DNA of 64,000 bases from Pseudescherichia vulneris NBRC 102420 (GTDB lineage Bacteria > Pseudomonadota > Gammaproteobacteria > Enterobacterales > Enterobacteriaceae), in assembly GCF_000759795.1 (NCBI RefSeq), contig NZ_BBMZ01000002.1, positions 248,001-312,000 of the forward strand, in the 5' to 3' direction. Of this stretch, positions 36,571 through 48,791 are shown in pieces. The notes below the pieces were generated by a model. That model worked only from the letters and a program-made list of their open reading frames with translations, made no database searches and was not told the origin of the DNA. Made by a program: the position numbers and the translations under genes. Position 1 is the stretch's first letter; the number at the start of each line of letters is the position of its first letter.

Positions 36571-36987
36571 TCAGTGCTCCCCTGTCGCTGGCTGCTGGAG
36601 CAGCATCCGGCGCAGGTCTCGCCACTCGCGTTCGTCCATACTGTCCGACGCCAACCACAGGTGATGCACGCGTCCGCCCTGCTTTTTACGCAGGCGCAGC
36701 ATCATGCCGCTGGTTAGCATCCAGGGCGTGCCGAGAATATCCCACTCCATGCCCTGCCAGCGCAGCCGGGAATCCATCAGCAGCTTGATTTCACCATGGC
36801 AGGCGTTGATGCGCCGCTGGCTGCGTACGCAGTCAAACACCACCAGCGACAGCAGCATAAGCCACAGCGGCGTATAGCGCAGCGGCCAGGGAGCCAGCAG
36901 GATTAATGCCGCCACCAGGCCGTGAAGCAGAAGAGAGAGCCACTGAGCGCGCCACGAGACGCGTAGATCAGATTGCCACAGGACCAC
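36571..36987 (-). CDS. ygfX: membrane protein YgfX (CptA)
   Basis: A 138-residue inner-membrane protein with two adjacent hydrophobic helices (about 15-31 and 37-51, with WPLRYTPLW between) and a cytoplasmic basic C-terminal half ([17 protein letters not shown]). In E. coli it is the membrane partner encoded with sdhE and has been proposed as a toxin acting on cell division proteins. It starts with GTG inside the last 20 bases of sdhE, so the two are coupled; its stop lies 6 bases from the convergent fldB stop. Confidence 0.93.
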   Translation of the reverse strand: MVLWQSDLRVSWRAQWLSLLLHGLVAALILLAPWPLRYTPLWLMLLSLVVFDCVRSQRRINACHGEIKLLMDSRLRWQGMEWDILGTPWMLTSGMMLRLRKKQGGRVHHLWLASDSMDEREWRDLRRMLLQQPATGEH

Positions 36988-37234
36988 GTTCCCGATTCCG
37001 TGTCTGAATTAACTGCACCATTCTCTGCAACTCCGTGTCGGCAGGTTCACCGTGATTCATTAACCAGTTAAACAGATCCGGATCGTCACTTTCCAGCAGG
37101 CGAACGAAGAGCCGTTTGTCGTCATCGCTCAGCGTATCGTACTCGTGTTCAAAAAAAGGCATGATGGAGATATCCAGCTCGCGCATTCCCCGGCGGCAGG
37201 CCCAATGGATGCGGGCTTTATTATTTATGTCCAT
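36968..37234 (-). CDS. sdhE: succinate dehydrogenase flavinylation factor SdhE
   Basis: An 88-residue all-helical protein that helps attach FAD covalently to SdhA and FrdA. The conserved RGMRELD motif (about 15-21) and the end NRERGPVAI are present. The frame starts earlier at 37249, but ATG 37234 ([11 protein letters not shown]) gives the E. coli protein. Divergent from ygfZ. Confidence 0.96.
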   Translation of the reverse strand: MDINNKARIHWACRRGMRELDISIMPFFEHEYDTLSDDDKRLFVRLLESDDPDLFNWLMNHGEPADTELQRMVQLIQTRNRERGPVAI

Positions 37235-37496
37235 GTCTTCTCCCTGCATTACGATATAGAAGTATCGATAGTGCAGACAGTGTATCGTGTTTTTTGTTCA
37301 TCCCTTACTGGAAAGTTGATAATTAGGAAGGGTGCTTCCAACATAAAACATCCCGGACGTACGTTTTGCATTTTATTGCGTAGCGCTACGCATCCTGGTG
37401 AAGTGAGCACAAATCGTATGCTTTTACCGCTTGCATTGGTCGGCGGCTCTTTTACCATTAAGCATCTAACAGCGTTAAGCAAACCAGGACACTATT

Positions 37497-38477
37497 ATGG
37501 CCTTTACTCCTTTTCCTCCGCGCCAGCCTTCCGCCTCTGCGCGTCTGCCGCTGACGCTTATGACGCTCGACGATTGGGCGCTGGCAACCCTGACCGGCGC
37601 AGATAGCGAAAAGTATCTGCAGGGCCAGGTCACCGCTGACGTTGCCGCCCTGACCGAGCACCAGCATCTGCTGGCAGCGCACTGCGATGCCAAAGGCAAA
37701 ATGTGGAGCAACCTGCGGCTGTTTCGCCGCGACGGCGGCTTTGCCTTGATTGAGCGCCGCAGCATTCGTGATGCTCAGCTGACCGAGTTAAAAAAATACG
37801 CGGTCTTCTCTAAGGTCACTATCGCGCCGGATGACGAGCACGTGCTGCTGGGCGTGGCCGGTTTTCAGGCCCGCGCCGCGCTGGCGAACGTATTTACCAC
37901 CCTGCCCAACGCTGAAAAGCAGGTCGTACAGGAGGGGGCAACCTCTATTCTGTGGTTCGCGCACCCGGCAGAGCGTTTCCTGCTGGTCACCGACGTGGCC
38001 ACGGCAGAGCTGATTAGCGAGAAGCTACGCGGCGAAGCGCAGCTGAACAACAGCCAGCAGTGGCTGGCGCTGAACATTGAAGCCGGCCTACCGGTGATCG
38101 ACGCCGCTAACAGCGCCCAGTTCATCCCTCAGGCAACTAACCTGCAGGCGCTCGGTGGCATTAGCTTTAAGAAAGGGTGCTATACCGGCCAGGAGATGGT
38201 CGCCCGGGCGAAGTTCCGCGGTGCTAACAAGCGTGCCCTGTGGTATCTGGCGGGCAAAGCGAGCCGCCTGCCGGAGGCGGGAGAAGATCTTGAGCTGAAG
38301 ATGGGTGAAAACTGGCGGCGCACCGGGACTATCCTGGCTGCGGTACAGCTTGATGATGGCCGCCTGCTGGTACAGGCAGTGATGAACAACGATATGGAGC
38401 CGGACAGCGTCTTCCGCGTGCGCGACGATGCCAATACGCTCAGCATCGAGCCGCTGCCCTACTCGTTAGAAGAGTGA
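37497..38477 (+). CDS. ygfZ: folate-binding iron-sulfur assembly protein YgfZ
   Basis: A 326-residue GcvT-fold protein that supports folate-dependent maintenance of certain Fe-S enzymes such as MiaB. The family signature KKGCYTGQE with its essential cysteine (near residue 228) is intact, followed by VARAKFRG. Divergent from sdhE with a 262-base promoter region. Its 3' end carries a REP pair. Confidence 0.96.
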   Translation: MAFTPFPPRQPSASARLPLTLMTLDDWALATLTGADSEKYLQGQVTADVAALTEHQHLLAAHCDAKGKMWSNLRLFRRDGGFALIERRSIRDAQLTELKKYAVFSKVTIAPDDEHVLLGVAGFQARAALANVFTTLPNAEKQVVQEGATSILWFAHPAERFLLVTDVATAELISEKLRGEAQLNNSQQWLALNIEAGLPVIDAANSAQFIPQATNLQALGGISFKKGCYTGQEMVARAKFRGANKRALWYLAGKASRLPEAGEDLELKMGENWRRTGTILAAVQLDDGRLLVQAVMNNDMEPDSVFRVRDDANTLSIEPLPYSLEE

Positions 38478-38485
38478 GTCGTTAC

Positions 38486-38552
38486 GCCGGGTGGCGGCTT
38501 CGCCTTACCCGGCCTACGGTTTTGTAGGCCCGGCAAGCTTGCGCCGCCGGGC
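38486..38552. repeat. REP pair (BIME-like) after ygfZ
   Basis: Two oppositely oriented REP units, GCCGGGTGGCGGCTTCGCC... at 38486-38516 and ...GCCCGGCAAGCTTGCGCCGCCGGGC at 38526-38552, fill the space between the convergent ygfZ and yqfA genes. They can form strong hairpins and probably stabilise or end the transcripts. Confidence 0.85.
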
Positions 38553-38564
38553 AAATACTCGTGT

Positions 38565-39218
38565 TTATCCTACGTAGAAGTAGATGGCGAGGAAGTGGCA
38601 CAGGCTGCCGCCCAGCACAAAGCCGTGCCAGATCGCGTGGTTGTAGGGAATGCGCCTGCACACGTAGAAGATCACCCCCAGCGAGTAGACGATGCCCCCC
38701 GCGGCCAGCAATATGAGCCCGCCCATAGAGAGCCTAACGGCCAGTTCATAGATGACCACCAGCGACAGCCAGCCCATCGCCAGGTAGGTCACCAGCGAGA
38801 GCACCTTAAAACGGTGGGCAATGGTCAGTTTGAACAGGATCCCGAGCAGCGCCAGGCTCCAGATGACAATCATCAGGCCGCGTGCCAGCGGCGAATCCAG
38901 CCCTACCAGTAAAAAAGGCGTATAGGTACCGGCTATCAGCAGATAGATAGCACAGTGGTCGAATTTCTTCAGCCACGGCTTTGCGCGCGGATGGGGAATA
39001 GCGTGATAGAGCGTTGAGGCCAGAAACAGCAGGATCATACTGCCGCCGTAAAGGCTGTAGCTGGTAATGGCCAGTGGGCTGGCATGATTATCCATGGCCT
39101 GCATCAGTAGGAGCACCAGTCCCACCACACCGAATATCAGTCCAATACCGTGACTAATGCTGTTGGCTATCTCCTCAGCCAGTGAATATCCCTGTTTTTT
39201 TAATGGTTTATCAACCAT
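38565..39218 (-). CDS. trhA: hemolysin III/TrhA-family membrane protein YqfA
   Basis: A 217-residue seven-helix inner-membrane protein of the PAQR/hemolysin III family, close to E. coli YqfA (219). Conserved metal-binding positions appear in [33 protein letters not shown] and [17 protein letters not shown]. It has been tied to membrane energetics in E. coli. The 283 bases up to the next gene (39219-39501) hold its promoter; no yqfB-like gene is there. Confidence 0.93.
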   Translation of the reverse strand: MVDKPLKKQGYSLAEEIANSISHGIGLIFGVVGLVLLLMQAMDNHASPLAITSYSLYGGSMILLFLASTLYHAIPHPRAKPWLKKFDHCAIYLLIAGTYTPFLLVGLDSPLARGLMIVIWSLALLGILFKLTIAHRFKVLSLVTYLAMGWLSLVVIYELAVRLSMGGLILLAAGGIVYSLGVIFYVCRRIPYNHAIWHGFVLGGSLCHFLAIYFYVG

Positions 39219-39501
39219 AGCTTACTCCAGAAAACAGAGGCTTGCGCCGGGTCATTCAGTAGCCGATAGCTGTCTGAATGATAACCACCCTAGAGTAACT
39301 GAGAATGATTCCAGTGCACACCTGTTAGCTAAAATAAATAATCCCGTTCAGAAGTGTAGCTAATTCACGCTTCGTTCGGCCTACAGATGTTTCTCCTTTT
39401 TGGTAGCAACCCGCCGCGCCGCCGTTTCCCGTTTTGGGCAAAATGTGGCAGCATAGAGAGGTGCCGCACCGTGCAGATAACCGTCTGAAAAAGGAAGCCT
39501 C

Positions 39502-40236
39502 GTGACCCTGTTTAACCACTCCGCTGTTGCCAGCCTCAACAACCTTGAGATGATGGTCTACAACGTGGTCATTAAAAATCGCGATAAGGTGATGTACATG
39601 ACCATTCGTGAGCTGGCCGATGCCGCAGGCGTCTCTACCACTACCGTGCTCCGCTTCTGCCGCAAGCTGGAGTGCGAAGGCTACTCTGAGTTTCGCGTGC
39701 GCTTTAAATTATATTTAGCTCAAAGCGAACCGCAGCCCGCTAATTTTGGTGCCAGCGAAATTATTAGCTTTTTTAAAAGCGTTAATAACGATGAATTCGA
39801 TCGTCTGTTAGATCAGGCTACTGATATTATTTTAGCTTCCGAACGTATTATATTTGTCGGCGTCGGCACCTCCGGCTCGCTGGCAAAATATGGCGCACGC
39901 TTCTTTTCCAACGTGGGTAAATTTAGCAACCACGTTGACGATCCCTATTTTCCCGTCACCAACGATATGGCAAAAAACGCGCTGGCAATTGTCCTCTCCG
40001 TCTCCGGCGAGACAGAGGAGATCCTGCGCTTCGCCAGCCAGTTCAGCCTGCATCACTGCAAGGTGATGTCGATTACCAGCCACGAGCACTCGGCGCTGGC
40101 TAAGCTGGCAGATTTTAATCTCTCCTGGCATATTCCCCAGACGCGCATTTCAGGGGGCTACGATCTGACTACCCAAATTCCCGTGATCTATATTCTTGAA
40201 ACCCTGGGCCGTAAGCTGGCGAAAAAATTAGCCTAA
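39502..40236 (+). CDS. MurR/RpiR-family transcriptional regulator
   Basis: A 244-residue regulator with an N-terminal RpiR helix-turn-helix (TIRELADAAGVSTTTVLRFCRKLECEGYSEFRV, about 34-66) and a C-terminal SIS sugar-phosphate domain (IFVGVGTSGSLAKYGARF, AIVLSVSGETEEIL). The GTG start has AAGGAAG 6 bases ahead. It lies 128 bases upstream of bglA in the same direction, so it most likely senses a phosphorylated beta-glucoside or its product and controls bglA. In E. coli yqfB occupies this position. Confidence 0.9.
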   Translation: MTLFNHSAVASLNNLEMMVYNVVIKNRDKVMYMTIRELADAAGVSTTTVLRFCRKLECEGYSEFRVRFKLYLAQSEPQPANFGASEIISFFKSVNNDEFDRLLDQATDIILASERIIFVGVGTSGSLAKYGARFFSNVGKFSNHVDDPYFPVTNDMAKNALAIVLSVSGETEEILRFASQFSLHHCKVMSITSHEHSALAKLADFNLSWHIPQTRISGGYDLTTQIPVIYILETLGRKLAKKLA

Positions 40237-40256
40237 AAAAACAGGCTGTTTTTTCT
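40235..40256 (+). terminator. A/T hairpin after regulator gene
   Basis: AAAAAAACAG faces CTGTTTTTT around a single G at the stop of the regulator gene, followed by CTCTG. It can act as a weak or bidirectional terminator between the regulator and bglA. Confidence 0.45.
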
Positions 40257-40358
40257 CTGTAACATATTACCGAAGCGGCAAACTGTTATATCGTGACTTT
40301 CGATTGGGCTTTGCTAGACTCGGCGTAAACCTATTTTCTGTCGGTTACAGCGGGATAA

Positions 40359-41798
<1,440 letters not shown>

Positions 41799-41807
41799 TT
41801 GTTAGAT

Positions 41808-41835
41808 GCCGGGTGGCGGCTCCGCCTTACCCGGC
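41808..41835. repeat. REP element between bglA and ygfF
   Basis: GCCGGGTGGCGGCTCCGCC followed by TTACCCGGC, a single REP unit between convergent genes, able to form a terminator-like hairpin for either. Confidence 0.8.
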
Positions 41836-41855
41836 CTACCTGACGTGGTCGGCGG

Positions 41856-42599
41856 CTACTTGCCGCCCGCCATCTCAATAAAACTGCCTGTCACGTACGA
41901 CGCCTTCTCGCTCAGCAGCCAGACTATTGCCTGCGCCACCTCTTCCGGCTGACCGCCACGCTGCATCGGCAGCACTGATTTAACCCTATCGACCCGTCCT
42001 GGCTCACCGCCATCGGCATGCATTTCGGTATAGATAAACCCTGGCCGTACGCCGTTAACGCGAATGCCCTGCGCCGCAACCTCTAGCGACAGCCCGGTAG
42101 TCAGCGTATCGACCGCACCTTTCGAGGCGGCATAGTCCACATACTCGCCGGGCGCGCCCAGCCGCGCCGCCGCTGAGGAGACGTTGACGATGGCCCCACC
42201 CTTGCCGCCGTGTCGGTGCGACATTCGCTTTACCGCCTCGCGACAACAAAGAAAGTAGCCCGTTACGTTGGTCGCCAGCACGCGGTTAATACGCTCGGCG
42301 GTGAGGTTTTCCAGCGTACTCTGCGTAAACAGAATGCCCGCGTTATTGACCAGCGCGGTCAGCGGTTCGTTCTTCTCGTCGATACGGGCAAACATCGCCA
42401 GCACCTGCGCTTCATCGCTGATGTCTGCCTGTACCACAAACGCTCTGCCGCCCGCAGCGATAATTGTGTTCACCACCTCGGTTGCCGCATCCACGTTGTG
42501 ATGATAGTTAACCGCCACGCCGTAGCCTTCACGGGCCAGCTCCAGCGCCGTGGCCCTGCCAATCCCCCGGCTTGCGCCGGTTACCAGTGCAATACCCAT
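41856..42599 (-). CDS. ygfF: SDR oxidoreductase YgfF
   Basis: A 247-residue classical short-chain dehydrogenase, the length and start (MGIALVTGASRGIGRATALEL) of E. coli YgfF. It shows NNAG, the serine in VNVSSAAARLG and the YAASK pair (DYAASKGAVDTL). In E. coli it has been described as a glucose/NADP oxidoreductase-like enzyme; the physiological substrate is uncertain. It follows gcvP in the same direction but beyond a REP terminator. Confidence 0.93.
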   Translation of the reverse strand: MGIALVTGASRGIGRATALELAREGYGVAVNYHHNVDAATEVVNTIIAAGGRAFVVQADISDEAQVLAMFARIDEKNEPLTALVNNAGILFTQSTLENLTAERINRVLATNVTGYFLCCREAVKRMSHRHGGKGGAIVNVSSAAARLGAPGEYVDYAASKGAVDTLTTGLSLEVAAQGIRVNGVRPGFIYTEMHADGGEPGRVDRVKSVLPMQRGGQPEEVAQAIVWLLSEKASYVTGSFIEMAGGK

Positions 42600-42613
42600 T
42601 CTGTTCTCCCAAT

Positions 42614-42648
42614 AAAAAAGCCGGGTGGAGGCTTCGCCTCACCCGGCC
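42614..42648 (-). terminator. REP-derived terminator after gcvP
   Basis: The palindrome GCCGGGTG..GGCTTCGCC..CACCCGGC (42620-42646) is a REP unit; on the minus strand it is followed directly by a T run (42614-42619 in reverse) so it has become a standard terminator for gcvTHP. It lies 22 bases past the gcvP stop. Confidence 0.8.
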
Positions 42649-42669
42649 TACGTTATCACGCCAACACTA

Positions 42670-45543
42670 TTACTGATATTCGCTCATCGGCACGCAGGAG
42701 CAGAACAGGTTGCGGTCGCCGTAGACGTCATCAAGACGCTTCACGGTCGGCCAGTACTTGTTCGCAGACCCCGCCGGGAAGACTGCCAGCTCGCGGCTGT
42801 AGTCGTGGCTCCACTCCGCCACCAGCTCGTGCTGGGTATGCGGGGCGTTAACCAGCGGGTTATCCTCCAGCGTCCACTCACCGTCCTGCACGCGATCGAT
42901 CTCCATGCGGATAGCCAGCATTGCATCAATAAAGCGGTCCAGCTCGGCTTTGCTCTCGGACTCCGTTGGCTCCACCATCAGCGTACCCGCAACCGGGAAG
43001 GACATGGTTGGCGCGTGGAAGCCGTAGTCAATTAGACGCTTGGCAATATCCAGCTCGCTAATACCGGTCTGCTCTTTCAGCGGACGAATATCCAGAATGC
43101 ACTCGTGCGCCACGCGGCCATCGCGGCCGGTATAGAGCACCGGGAAGGCGGACTGCAGGCGGGTAGCAATATAGTTAGCATTGAGGATCGCTACCTGGCT
43201 GGCTTTCTTCAGCCCTTCCGCGCCCATCATGCGGATATACATCCAGCTGATTGGCAGAATAGAGGCGCTGCCGAACGGAGCAGCAGAGACCGCGCCCTGA
43301 CGGGTCAGCATCCCTTCAATCTGTACCACGCTGTGGCCCGGTACGAACGGTGCCAGGTGCGCTTTAACGCCGATAGGCCCCATGCCTGGACCGCCGCCGC
43401 CGTGCGGGATACAGAAGGTTTTATGCAGGTTGAGGTGCGACACGTCCGCGCCAATAAAGCCAGGGGAGGTGATCCCCACCTGGGCGTTCATGTTCGCGCC
43501 GTCGAGATAGACCTGACCGCCGTACTGATGGACGATTTCACACACCTCGCGGATCGTCTCCTCATAAACTCCATGAGTCGACGGGTAGGTCACCATGATG
43601 CAGGAGAGATTATCCCCCGCCTGCTCGGCTTTGACACGCAGATCGGCCAGATCGATGTTGCCGTTTTTATCGCAGGCGACCACAACCACCTGCATACCGG
43701 CCATCTGCGCCGACGCCGGGTTGGTGCCGTGGGCGGAACTGGGGATCAGGCAGATATCGCGGTGGCCGTCGTTGCGGCTCTCATGGTAGTGGCGGATTGC
43801 CAGCAGGCCTGCGTACTCCCCCTGCGCGCCGGAGTTCGGCTGCATGCAGAGGGCGTCGTAGCCCGTCAGCTTCACCAGCCACTCAGAGAGCTGGTTGATC
43901 ATCTGATGATACCCTTCCGCCTGATCTGCCGGGCAGAACGGGTGCAGCTCGGCGAATTCCGGCCAGGTGATAGGGATCATCTCTGCGGCGGCGTTCAGCT
44001 TCATGGTGCAGGAGCCAAGCGGGATCATCGCCTGGTTCAGGGCCAGATCCTTACGCTCCAGCGAGTGCATGTAACGCATCATCTCGGTTTCGCTGTGGTA
44101 GCGGTTGAATACCGGATGGCTCAGGATAGCGTCATCACGCAGCATACTCGGCTGAATTGAGCGGCTATCGTGAGCCACCTCTTTATCCAGCGCATCGATA
44201 TTTAAGCCATGGCCGTCGCCGACGATCGCGTCAAACAGCGTCGCCACGTCTTCCCGGGTAGTGGTTTCGTCGAGGGTGATGCCCACGGCGTTATGGATGT
44301 CGCTGCGCAGGTTGATCTCTGCCGCTTCGGCACGCGCCAGCACGGCTGCTTTATCGGCAACCTCCACGCAGAGGGTGTCAAAGAAGTGCGCATGGCGCAG
44401 CTTCAACCCTTTCTGCTGTAGGCCGGTGGCCAGAATGTCGGCCAGGCGGTGGATACGGCCCGCAATGCGTTTCAGCCCAACCGGGCCGTGATAAACAGCG
44501 TAGAGGCTGGCGATATTCGCCAGCAGCACCTGCGAGGTACAGATGTTGGAGTTCGCCTTCTCGCGGCGGATATGCTGCTCGCGAGTCTGCATCGCCATGC
44601 GCAGCGCGGTGTTACCGGCAGCATCTTTCGATACGCCGATAATACGGCCAGGCATGGAGCGTTTGAATTCATCTTTGGCGGCAAAGAAGGCCGCATGCGG
44701 ACCGCCGTAGCCCATCGGCACGCCGAAGCGTTGTGCCGAGCCGAAGACGATATCCGCCCCCTGCTTGCCCGGCGCGCTGAGCAGCACCAGCGCCATAAAG
44801 TCGGCCGCGACGCTTACCACAACCTTACGCGCTTTCAGCTCGCTAATCAGCGCGCTGTAGTCATGCACTTCGCCAGTGGTGCCTACCTGCTGAAGCAGCA
44901 CGCCGAAGAGATCCTGATGATCCAGCGCTTTGTCGGCGTCGTCGACCACGATTTCAAAGCCAAAGGTTTCCGCGCGGGTGCGCACCACGTCCAGGGTCTG
45001 CGGATGCACGTCGGCGGCAACAAAGAAGCGGTTCGCCCCTTTCAGCTTGCTCACGCGTTTGGCCATCGCCATCGCTTCGGCCCCTGCGGTCGCTTCATCA
45101 AGCAGCGACGCGGAGGCGATATCGAGACCGGTCAGATCCAGCGTGACCTGCTGGAAGTTGAGCAGTGCCTCAAGGCGGCCCTGAGAAACTTCCGGCTGAT
45201 AGGGGGTATAGGCGGTGTACCAGCCTGGGTTTTCCAGCATATTGCGCAGGATCACCGGCGGCAGCTGCACGGCGGTATAGCCCATGCCGATGTAAGACTT
45301 AAAGCGCTTGTTGCGCGCGGCGATGGCTTTCAGCTCGGCCAGCGCGGCAAACTCCGTGGTCGCTTCGCCAATCTGCGGCGGCGTTGCCAGCTGAATGTCC
45401 TGCGGGACAATCTGGCCAATCAGGGCGTTAAGTGAATCTGCGCCAACGGTTTTCAGCATCTCTTGCTGCTGAGCAGCGTCCGGCCCGATGTGGCGATCGA
45501 TAAAAGCGTCGCGGTGTTCAAGCTGGCTTAAAGTCTGGGTCAT
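42670..45543 (-). CDS. gcvP: glycine decarboxylase GcvP (P protein)
   Basis: PLP enzyme that decarboxylates glycine and loads the aminomethyl group onto lipoylated GcvH. It is 957 residues, the E. coli length, a fused tandem of two aminotransferase-like halves. The PLP lysine lies in [16 protein letters not shown] of the second half. It is last in the leftward gcvT-gcvH-gcvP operon, 87 bases after gcvH. Confidence 0.98.
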   Translation of the reverse strand: MTQTLSQLEHRDAFIDRHIGPDAAQQQEMLKTVGADSLNALIGQIVPQDIQLATPPQIGEATTEFAALAELKAIAARNKRFKSYIGMGYTAVQLPPVILRNMLENPGWYTAYTPYQPEVSQGRLEALLNFQQVTLDLTGLDIASASLLDEATAGAEAMAMAKRVSKLKGANRFFVAADVHPQTLDVVRTRAETFGFEIVVDDADKALDHQDLFGVLLQQVGTTGEVHDYSALISELKARKVVVSVAADFMALVLLSAPGKQGADIVFGSAQRFGVPMGYGGPHAAFFAAKDEFKRSMPGRIIGVSKDAAGNTALRMAMQTREQHIRREKANSNICTSQVLLANIASLYAVYHGPVGLKRIAGRIHRLADILATGLQQKGLKLRHAHFFDTLCVEVADKAAVLARAEAAEINLRSDIHNAVGITLDETTTREDVATLFDAIVGDGHGLNIDALDKEVAHDSRSIQPSMLRDDAILSHPVFNRYHSETEMMRYMHSLERKDLALNQAMIPLGSCTMKLNAAAEMIPITWPEFAELHPFCPADQAEGYHQMINQLSEWLVKLTGYDALCMQPNSGAQGEYAGLLAIRHYHESRNDGHRDICLIPSSAHGTNPASAQMAGMQVVVVACDKNGNIDLADLRVKAEQAGDNLSCIMVTYPSTHGVYEETIREVCEIVHQYGGQVYLDGANMNAQVGITSPGFIGADVSHLNLHKTFCIPHGGGGPGMGPIGVKAHLAPFVPGHSVVQIEGMLTRQGAVSAAPFGSASILPISWMYIRMMGAEGLKKASQVAILNANYIATRLQSAFPVLYTGRDGRVAHECILDIRPLKEQTGISELDIAKRLIDYGFHAPTMSFPVAGTLMVEPTESESKAELDRFIDAMLAIRMEIDRVQDGEWTLEDNPLVNAPHTQHELVAEWSHDYSRELAVFPAGSANKYWPTVKRLDDVYGDRNLFCSCVPMSEYQ

Positions 45544-45594
45544 GAGCGATGGTTCCTGAAACGTGCGGTGAATCGTGGTTGTTCGTGCTTAATT

Positions 45595-45621
45595 GCCCGG
45601 TGGCGCTGACGCTTACCGGGC
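45595..45621. repeat. hairpin between gcvH and gcvP
   Basis: GCCCGGT (45595-45601) faces ACCGGGC (45615-45621) around GGCGCTGACGCTT, a REP-like remnant within the operon. It may stabilise the gcvTH message or reduce read-through into gcvP. Confidence 0.55.
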
Positions 45622-45630
45622 CTGGAGGCT

Positions 45631-46020
45631 TTACTCGTCTTCTAACAGAGATTCATAGGCAGTTGCGTCTAATAACGCTTCAACCTCTGCTTCGTCGCTG
45701 GCCTTGATTTTAAAGATCCAGCCGCCAGCGTACGGCTCGCTGTTGACCAGCTCTGGGTTGTCGCTGAGGGCATCGTTGACTGCCACGATCTCGCCGCTCA
45801 CCGGTGCATAGATGTCAGAGGCCGCCTTAACGGACTCTGCAACAGCACAGTCATCGCCCGCGCTGACGGTTGCGCCCACGTCCGGCAGGTCAACGAACAC
45901 CATATCGCCCAGCAGCTCTTGCGCATGTTCGGTGATGCCAACGGTGTAGGAGCCGTCTGCTTCTTTGCGCAGCCATTCGTGTTCTTTACTGTATTTCAGG
46001 TCGCCAGGTACATTGCTCAT
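45631..46020 (-). CDS. gcvH: glycine cleavage system H protein
   Basis: Lipoyl carrier shuttling the aminomethyl group between P, T and L proteins; 129 residues as in E. coli. The lipoylated lysine is in [16 protein letters not shown] (near residue 64). The frame opens at 46074, but ATG 46020 ([16 protein letters not shown]) is the conserved start. It is 25 bases after gcvT. Confidence 0.98.
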   Translation of the reverse strand: MSNVPGDLKYSKEHEWLRKEADGSYTVGITEHAQELLGDMVFVDLPDVGATVSAGDDCAVAESVKAASDIYAPVSGEIVAVNDALSDNPELVNSEPYAGGWIFKIKASDEAEVEALLDATAYESLLEDE

Positions 46021-46045
46021 TAACATTTCTCCACGATAGATTAGG

Positions 46046-47140
46046 TTACGCGACGGCTTTGCCAGCGCGTACAAAAACAGGTTTCGTTACCTTCACCGGC
46101 ATTTCACGGTTGCGGATCTGCACGATAGCCGTGTCGCCAATCCCAGCCGGTACGCGGGCCAGCGCGATGCTGTAGCCCAGCGTCGGCGAGAAAGTGCCGC
46201 TGGTGATAATGCCTTCCTGCGAGTTGCCGCTGGCGTCGGTGAAACGCACCGGCAGTTCGTTACGCAGGACGCCTTTTTCGGTCATGATCAGGCCAACCAG
46301 CTGTTCGGTGCCTCTTTCACGCTGGACTTCCAGCGCTTCGCGGCCAATAAAATCGCGATCGGCAGGCTCCCAGGCGATGGTCCAGCCCATGTTTGCCGCC
46401 AGCGGCGAAACGCCTTCGTCCATCTCCTGGCCATAGAGGTTCATACCCGCTTCCAGACGCAGCGTGTCGCGCGCGCCGAGGCCGCAGGGTTTCACGCCTG
46501 CGCCAACCAACGCCTGCCAGAAATCCGCCGCCTGCTCACTCGGCAGCGCAATCTCATAGCCTGCCTCGCCGGTGTAGCCGGTGGTGGCAATAAACCAGCC
46601 GTCCGACTCCACGCCAAAGAAGGGCTTCATGCCTGCCACGGCCTGACGCTGGGCATCGGTAAACAGACCCGCCGCTTTCGCCTGGGCATTCGGCCCCTGA
46701 ACGGCGATCAGCGCCAGATCGTCACGCACGGTAATGTCGATATCAAAGGGCGCCGCGTGCTGGGTGATCCAGGCGAGATCTTTTTCGCGGGTGGCAGAGT
46801 TCACCACGAGGCGGAAGTGATCTTCGGTAAAGAAGTAGACGATCAGGTCATCGATGACGCCACCGGAGGCGTTAAGCATACCGCTGTAGAGAGCCTTGCC
46901 CGGCTGGGTCAGTTTAGCCACGTCGTTGGCCAGCAGATGGCGAAGAAACGCCCGGCAGCTGCCGCCGCGCAGATCGACGATGGTCATATGCGAAACATCA
47001 AACATACCGGCATCGGTACGCACCGCGTGGTGCTCATCGATCTGTGAGCCGTAGTGCAGGGGCATCATCCAGCCGTGGAAATCCACCATGCGGGCACCGC
47101 ACAGCGTGTGTTGTTCGTATAAAGGGGTTTGCTGAGCCAT
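46046..47140 (-). CDS. gcvT: aminomethyltransferase GcvT (T protein)
   Basis: Transfers the methylene group from the H protein to tetrahydrofolate, releasing ammonia; 364 residues, the E. coli length. The start is ATG 47140 ([24 protein letters not shown]); 50 further codons of open frame upstream are not conserved. The folate-binding aspartate region reads [14 protein letters not shown] and [15 protein letters not shown]. First gene of the operon. Confidence 0.98.
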   Translation of the reverse strand: MAQQTPLYEQHTLCGARMVDFHGWMMPLHYGSQIDEHHAVRTDAGMFDVSHMTIVDLRGGSCRAFLRHLLANDVAKLTQPGKALYSGMLNASGGVIDDLIVYFFTEDHFRLVVNSATREKDLAWITQHAAPFDIDITVRDDLALIAVQGPNAQAKAAGLFTDAQRQAVAGMKPFFGVESDGWFIATTGYTGEAGYEIALPSEQAADFWQALVGAGVKPCGLGARDTLRLEAGMNLYGQEMDEGVSPLAANMGWTIAWEPADRDFIGREALEVQRERGTEQLVGLIMTEKGVLRNELPVRFTDASGNSQEGIITSGTFSPTLGYSIALARVPAGIGDTAIVQIRNREMPVKVTKPVFVRAGKAVA

Positions 47141-47217
47141 CTTTTCCTCATTGAATAAGCGGGGCCAGGATAAATAAGGCGAAGTCGTAAGCACGTAAGC
47201 CTCGGTTCCAGACGGCG

Positions 47218-47233
47218 ACGCAAACGTTACCTT
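47218..47233. promoter_or_regulatory. possible PurR box upstream of gcvT
   Basis: ACGCAAACGTTACCTT matches the PurR consensus ACGCAAACGTTTGCGT perfectly over its first 11 bases. It lies about 80 bases upstream of gcvT. PurR represses gcvTHP in E. coli, because the operon feeds one-carbon units to purine synthesis. The rest of the 47141-47548 gap has no gene. Confidence 0.45.
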
Positions 47234-47512
47234 TCGCCTGAACTTATCATCGAACAGCGGGCATAACCATAAGCAAAAATGTTCCATCACATTAGCTTAT
47301 GACCTAAAAGCCTGAAGCGGGCGGCAGGATATTACACTGGCACAGGCCTATTAGTTTGCGATAAACATCATAAAACAGACGATGGATACCCGATAAGCCA
47401 GCGCATTACGCGGCAAAGCGCGCAGATTTCAAGAGGGGGAAAATTCGGTGGATGAGAAAAAGTAATCCGAAAACAGGGGTGAAATTAGAATATTTCAAAT
47501 GAGCGAGCACGT

Positions 47513-47534
47513 CCCTCTCCAGGGTCGGAGAGGG
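47513..47534. repeat. CCCTCTCC hairpin repeat near ubiI end
   Basis: CCCTCTCC (47513-47520) and GGAGAGGG (47527-47534) form an 8-bp stem with a 6-base loop, of the type scattered in enterobacterial intergenic regions. It lies 15 bases past the ubiI stop and may end that transcript, although no T run follows. Confidence 0.55.
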
Positions 47535-47548
47535 AAAGTGTGATCGAG

Positions 47549-48751
47549 TTAACGTAACCACTCTGGCAGATCGTTCAGGCCCATCGCCTGGCGAATAAGC
47601 TGCGGCTTAACCCCCGGCAGCGTGTCGGCGAGCTTCAGGCCGAGATCGCGCAGCAACTTTTTCGCCGGATGCGTACCGGCAAACAGCTCACGGAAGCCCT
47701 GCATACTCGCCAGCATCACTCCGGCGCTGTGTTTACGGCTACGTTCATAGCGACGCAGGTAGAGGTGCTGGCCGATATCTTTGCCCGCGCCGTGCAGGCG
47801 TTTCAGTTCGTTGACCAGCTCGGCGGCATCCATAAAGCCAAGGTTTACGCCCTGCCCCGCCAGCGGATGGATGGTATGCGCTGCATCACCCACCAGCGCC
47901 AGCCGATGTGCGGCAAACTGGCGTGCATAGCGCCCCGTCAGCGGAAACACCAGCCGCTCGCTCTCAACGTGGCAGAGACCGAGGCGGTTATCGAACGCCA
48001 TGTCCAGCGCCTGGTTGAAGGTCTCTTCCGTCGCCTCCTGCATCCTTGCTGCTTCGAGCGGCGGCAGCGACCAGACAATGGAGCAGAGATGCGGATCGCT
48101 CAGCGGCAGGAAGGCCAGGATGCCGTCGCCGTGGAAGACCTGACGCGCCACCGCCTCGTGAGGCTCATCGGTGCGGATAGTGGCGACCAGCGCATGATGA
48201 CGGTAGTCCCATGAGGTGAGCGCAATATCGGCTTTTTCGCGCAGCCAGGAGTTAGCCCCATCCGCGCCGATCACCAGCCGTGCCGTCAGCATGCCGCCAT
48301 CCTTCAGGGTTAAAAAGGCTTCGTTTTCGCCCCAGGCGACCTGCTGTACGCCAGCGGGTGCCATGAGCGTGACGTCCTGACACTGCTGCGCTTTCTGCCA
48401 CAGGGCCTGATGGATCACATCGTTTTCAATAATGTGCCCAAGGTGGCTGTAGCCCATGCTGCGGTCGTCAAAGGCGATGCGTCCAAAGCTGTCTTTGTCC
48501 CACACTTCCATGCCGTGATAGCAGCTGGCGCGGTTCGCTACGATGGATGACCAGACGCCAAGACGCGTTAGCAGCTTTTCACTGGCGGCGTTGATGGCCG
48601 AGACGCGGAGCGCAGGCGGCGCACTCTCCGGCAGCGGCTGAGGCGGGTTTTGCTCCAGCACCGCTACGCGCAGGCCGCTCCCCTGCAATCCGCAGGCTAC
48701 CGCCAGACCAACCATACCGCCGCCAACAATTGCTACATCTACATTCTGCAA
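47549..48751 (-). CDS. ubiI: 2-octaprenylphenol hydroxylase UbiI (VisC)
   Basis: FAD monooxygenase for C5 hydroxylation in ubiquinone synthesis; 400 residues as in E. coli. The GxGxxG fold VAIVGGGMVGLAVACGL, the DG motif VIGADGANSWLR and the GD motif ALVGDAAHTIHPLAGQGVNLG are intact. The conserved protein start (MQNVDVAIV) coincides with a TTG codon at 48751 preceded by GGGAG 6 bases ahead, so TTG initiation is likely. Confidence 0.96.
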   Translation of the reverse strand: MQNVDVAIVGGGMVGLAVACGLQGSGLRVAVLEQNPPQPLPESAPPALRVSAINAASEKLLTRLGVWSSIVANRASCYHGMEVWDKDSFGRIAFDDRSMGYSHLGHIIENDVIHQALWQKAQQCQDVTLMAPAGVQQVAWGENEAFLTLKDGGMLTARLVIGADGANSWLREKADIALTSWDYRHHALVATIRTDEPHEAVARQVFHGDGILAFLPLSDPHLCSIVWSLPPLEAARMQEATEETFNQALDMAFDNRLGLCHVESERLVFPLTGRYARQFAAHRLALVGDAAHTIHPLAGQGVNLGFMDAAELVNELKRLHGAGKDIGQHLYLRRYERSRKHSAGVMLASMQGFRELFAGTHPAKKLLRDLGLKLADTLPGVKPQLIRQAMGLNDLPEWLR

Positions 48752-48791
48752 AATTCACTCCCAAAACTACTGCCTGGTAAAGCAGGCCGGC

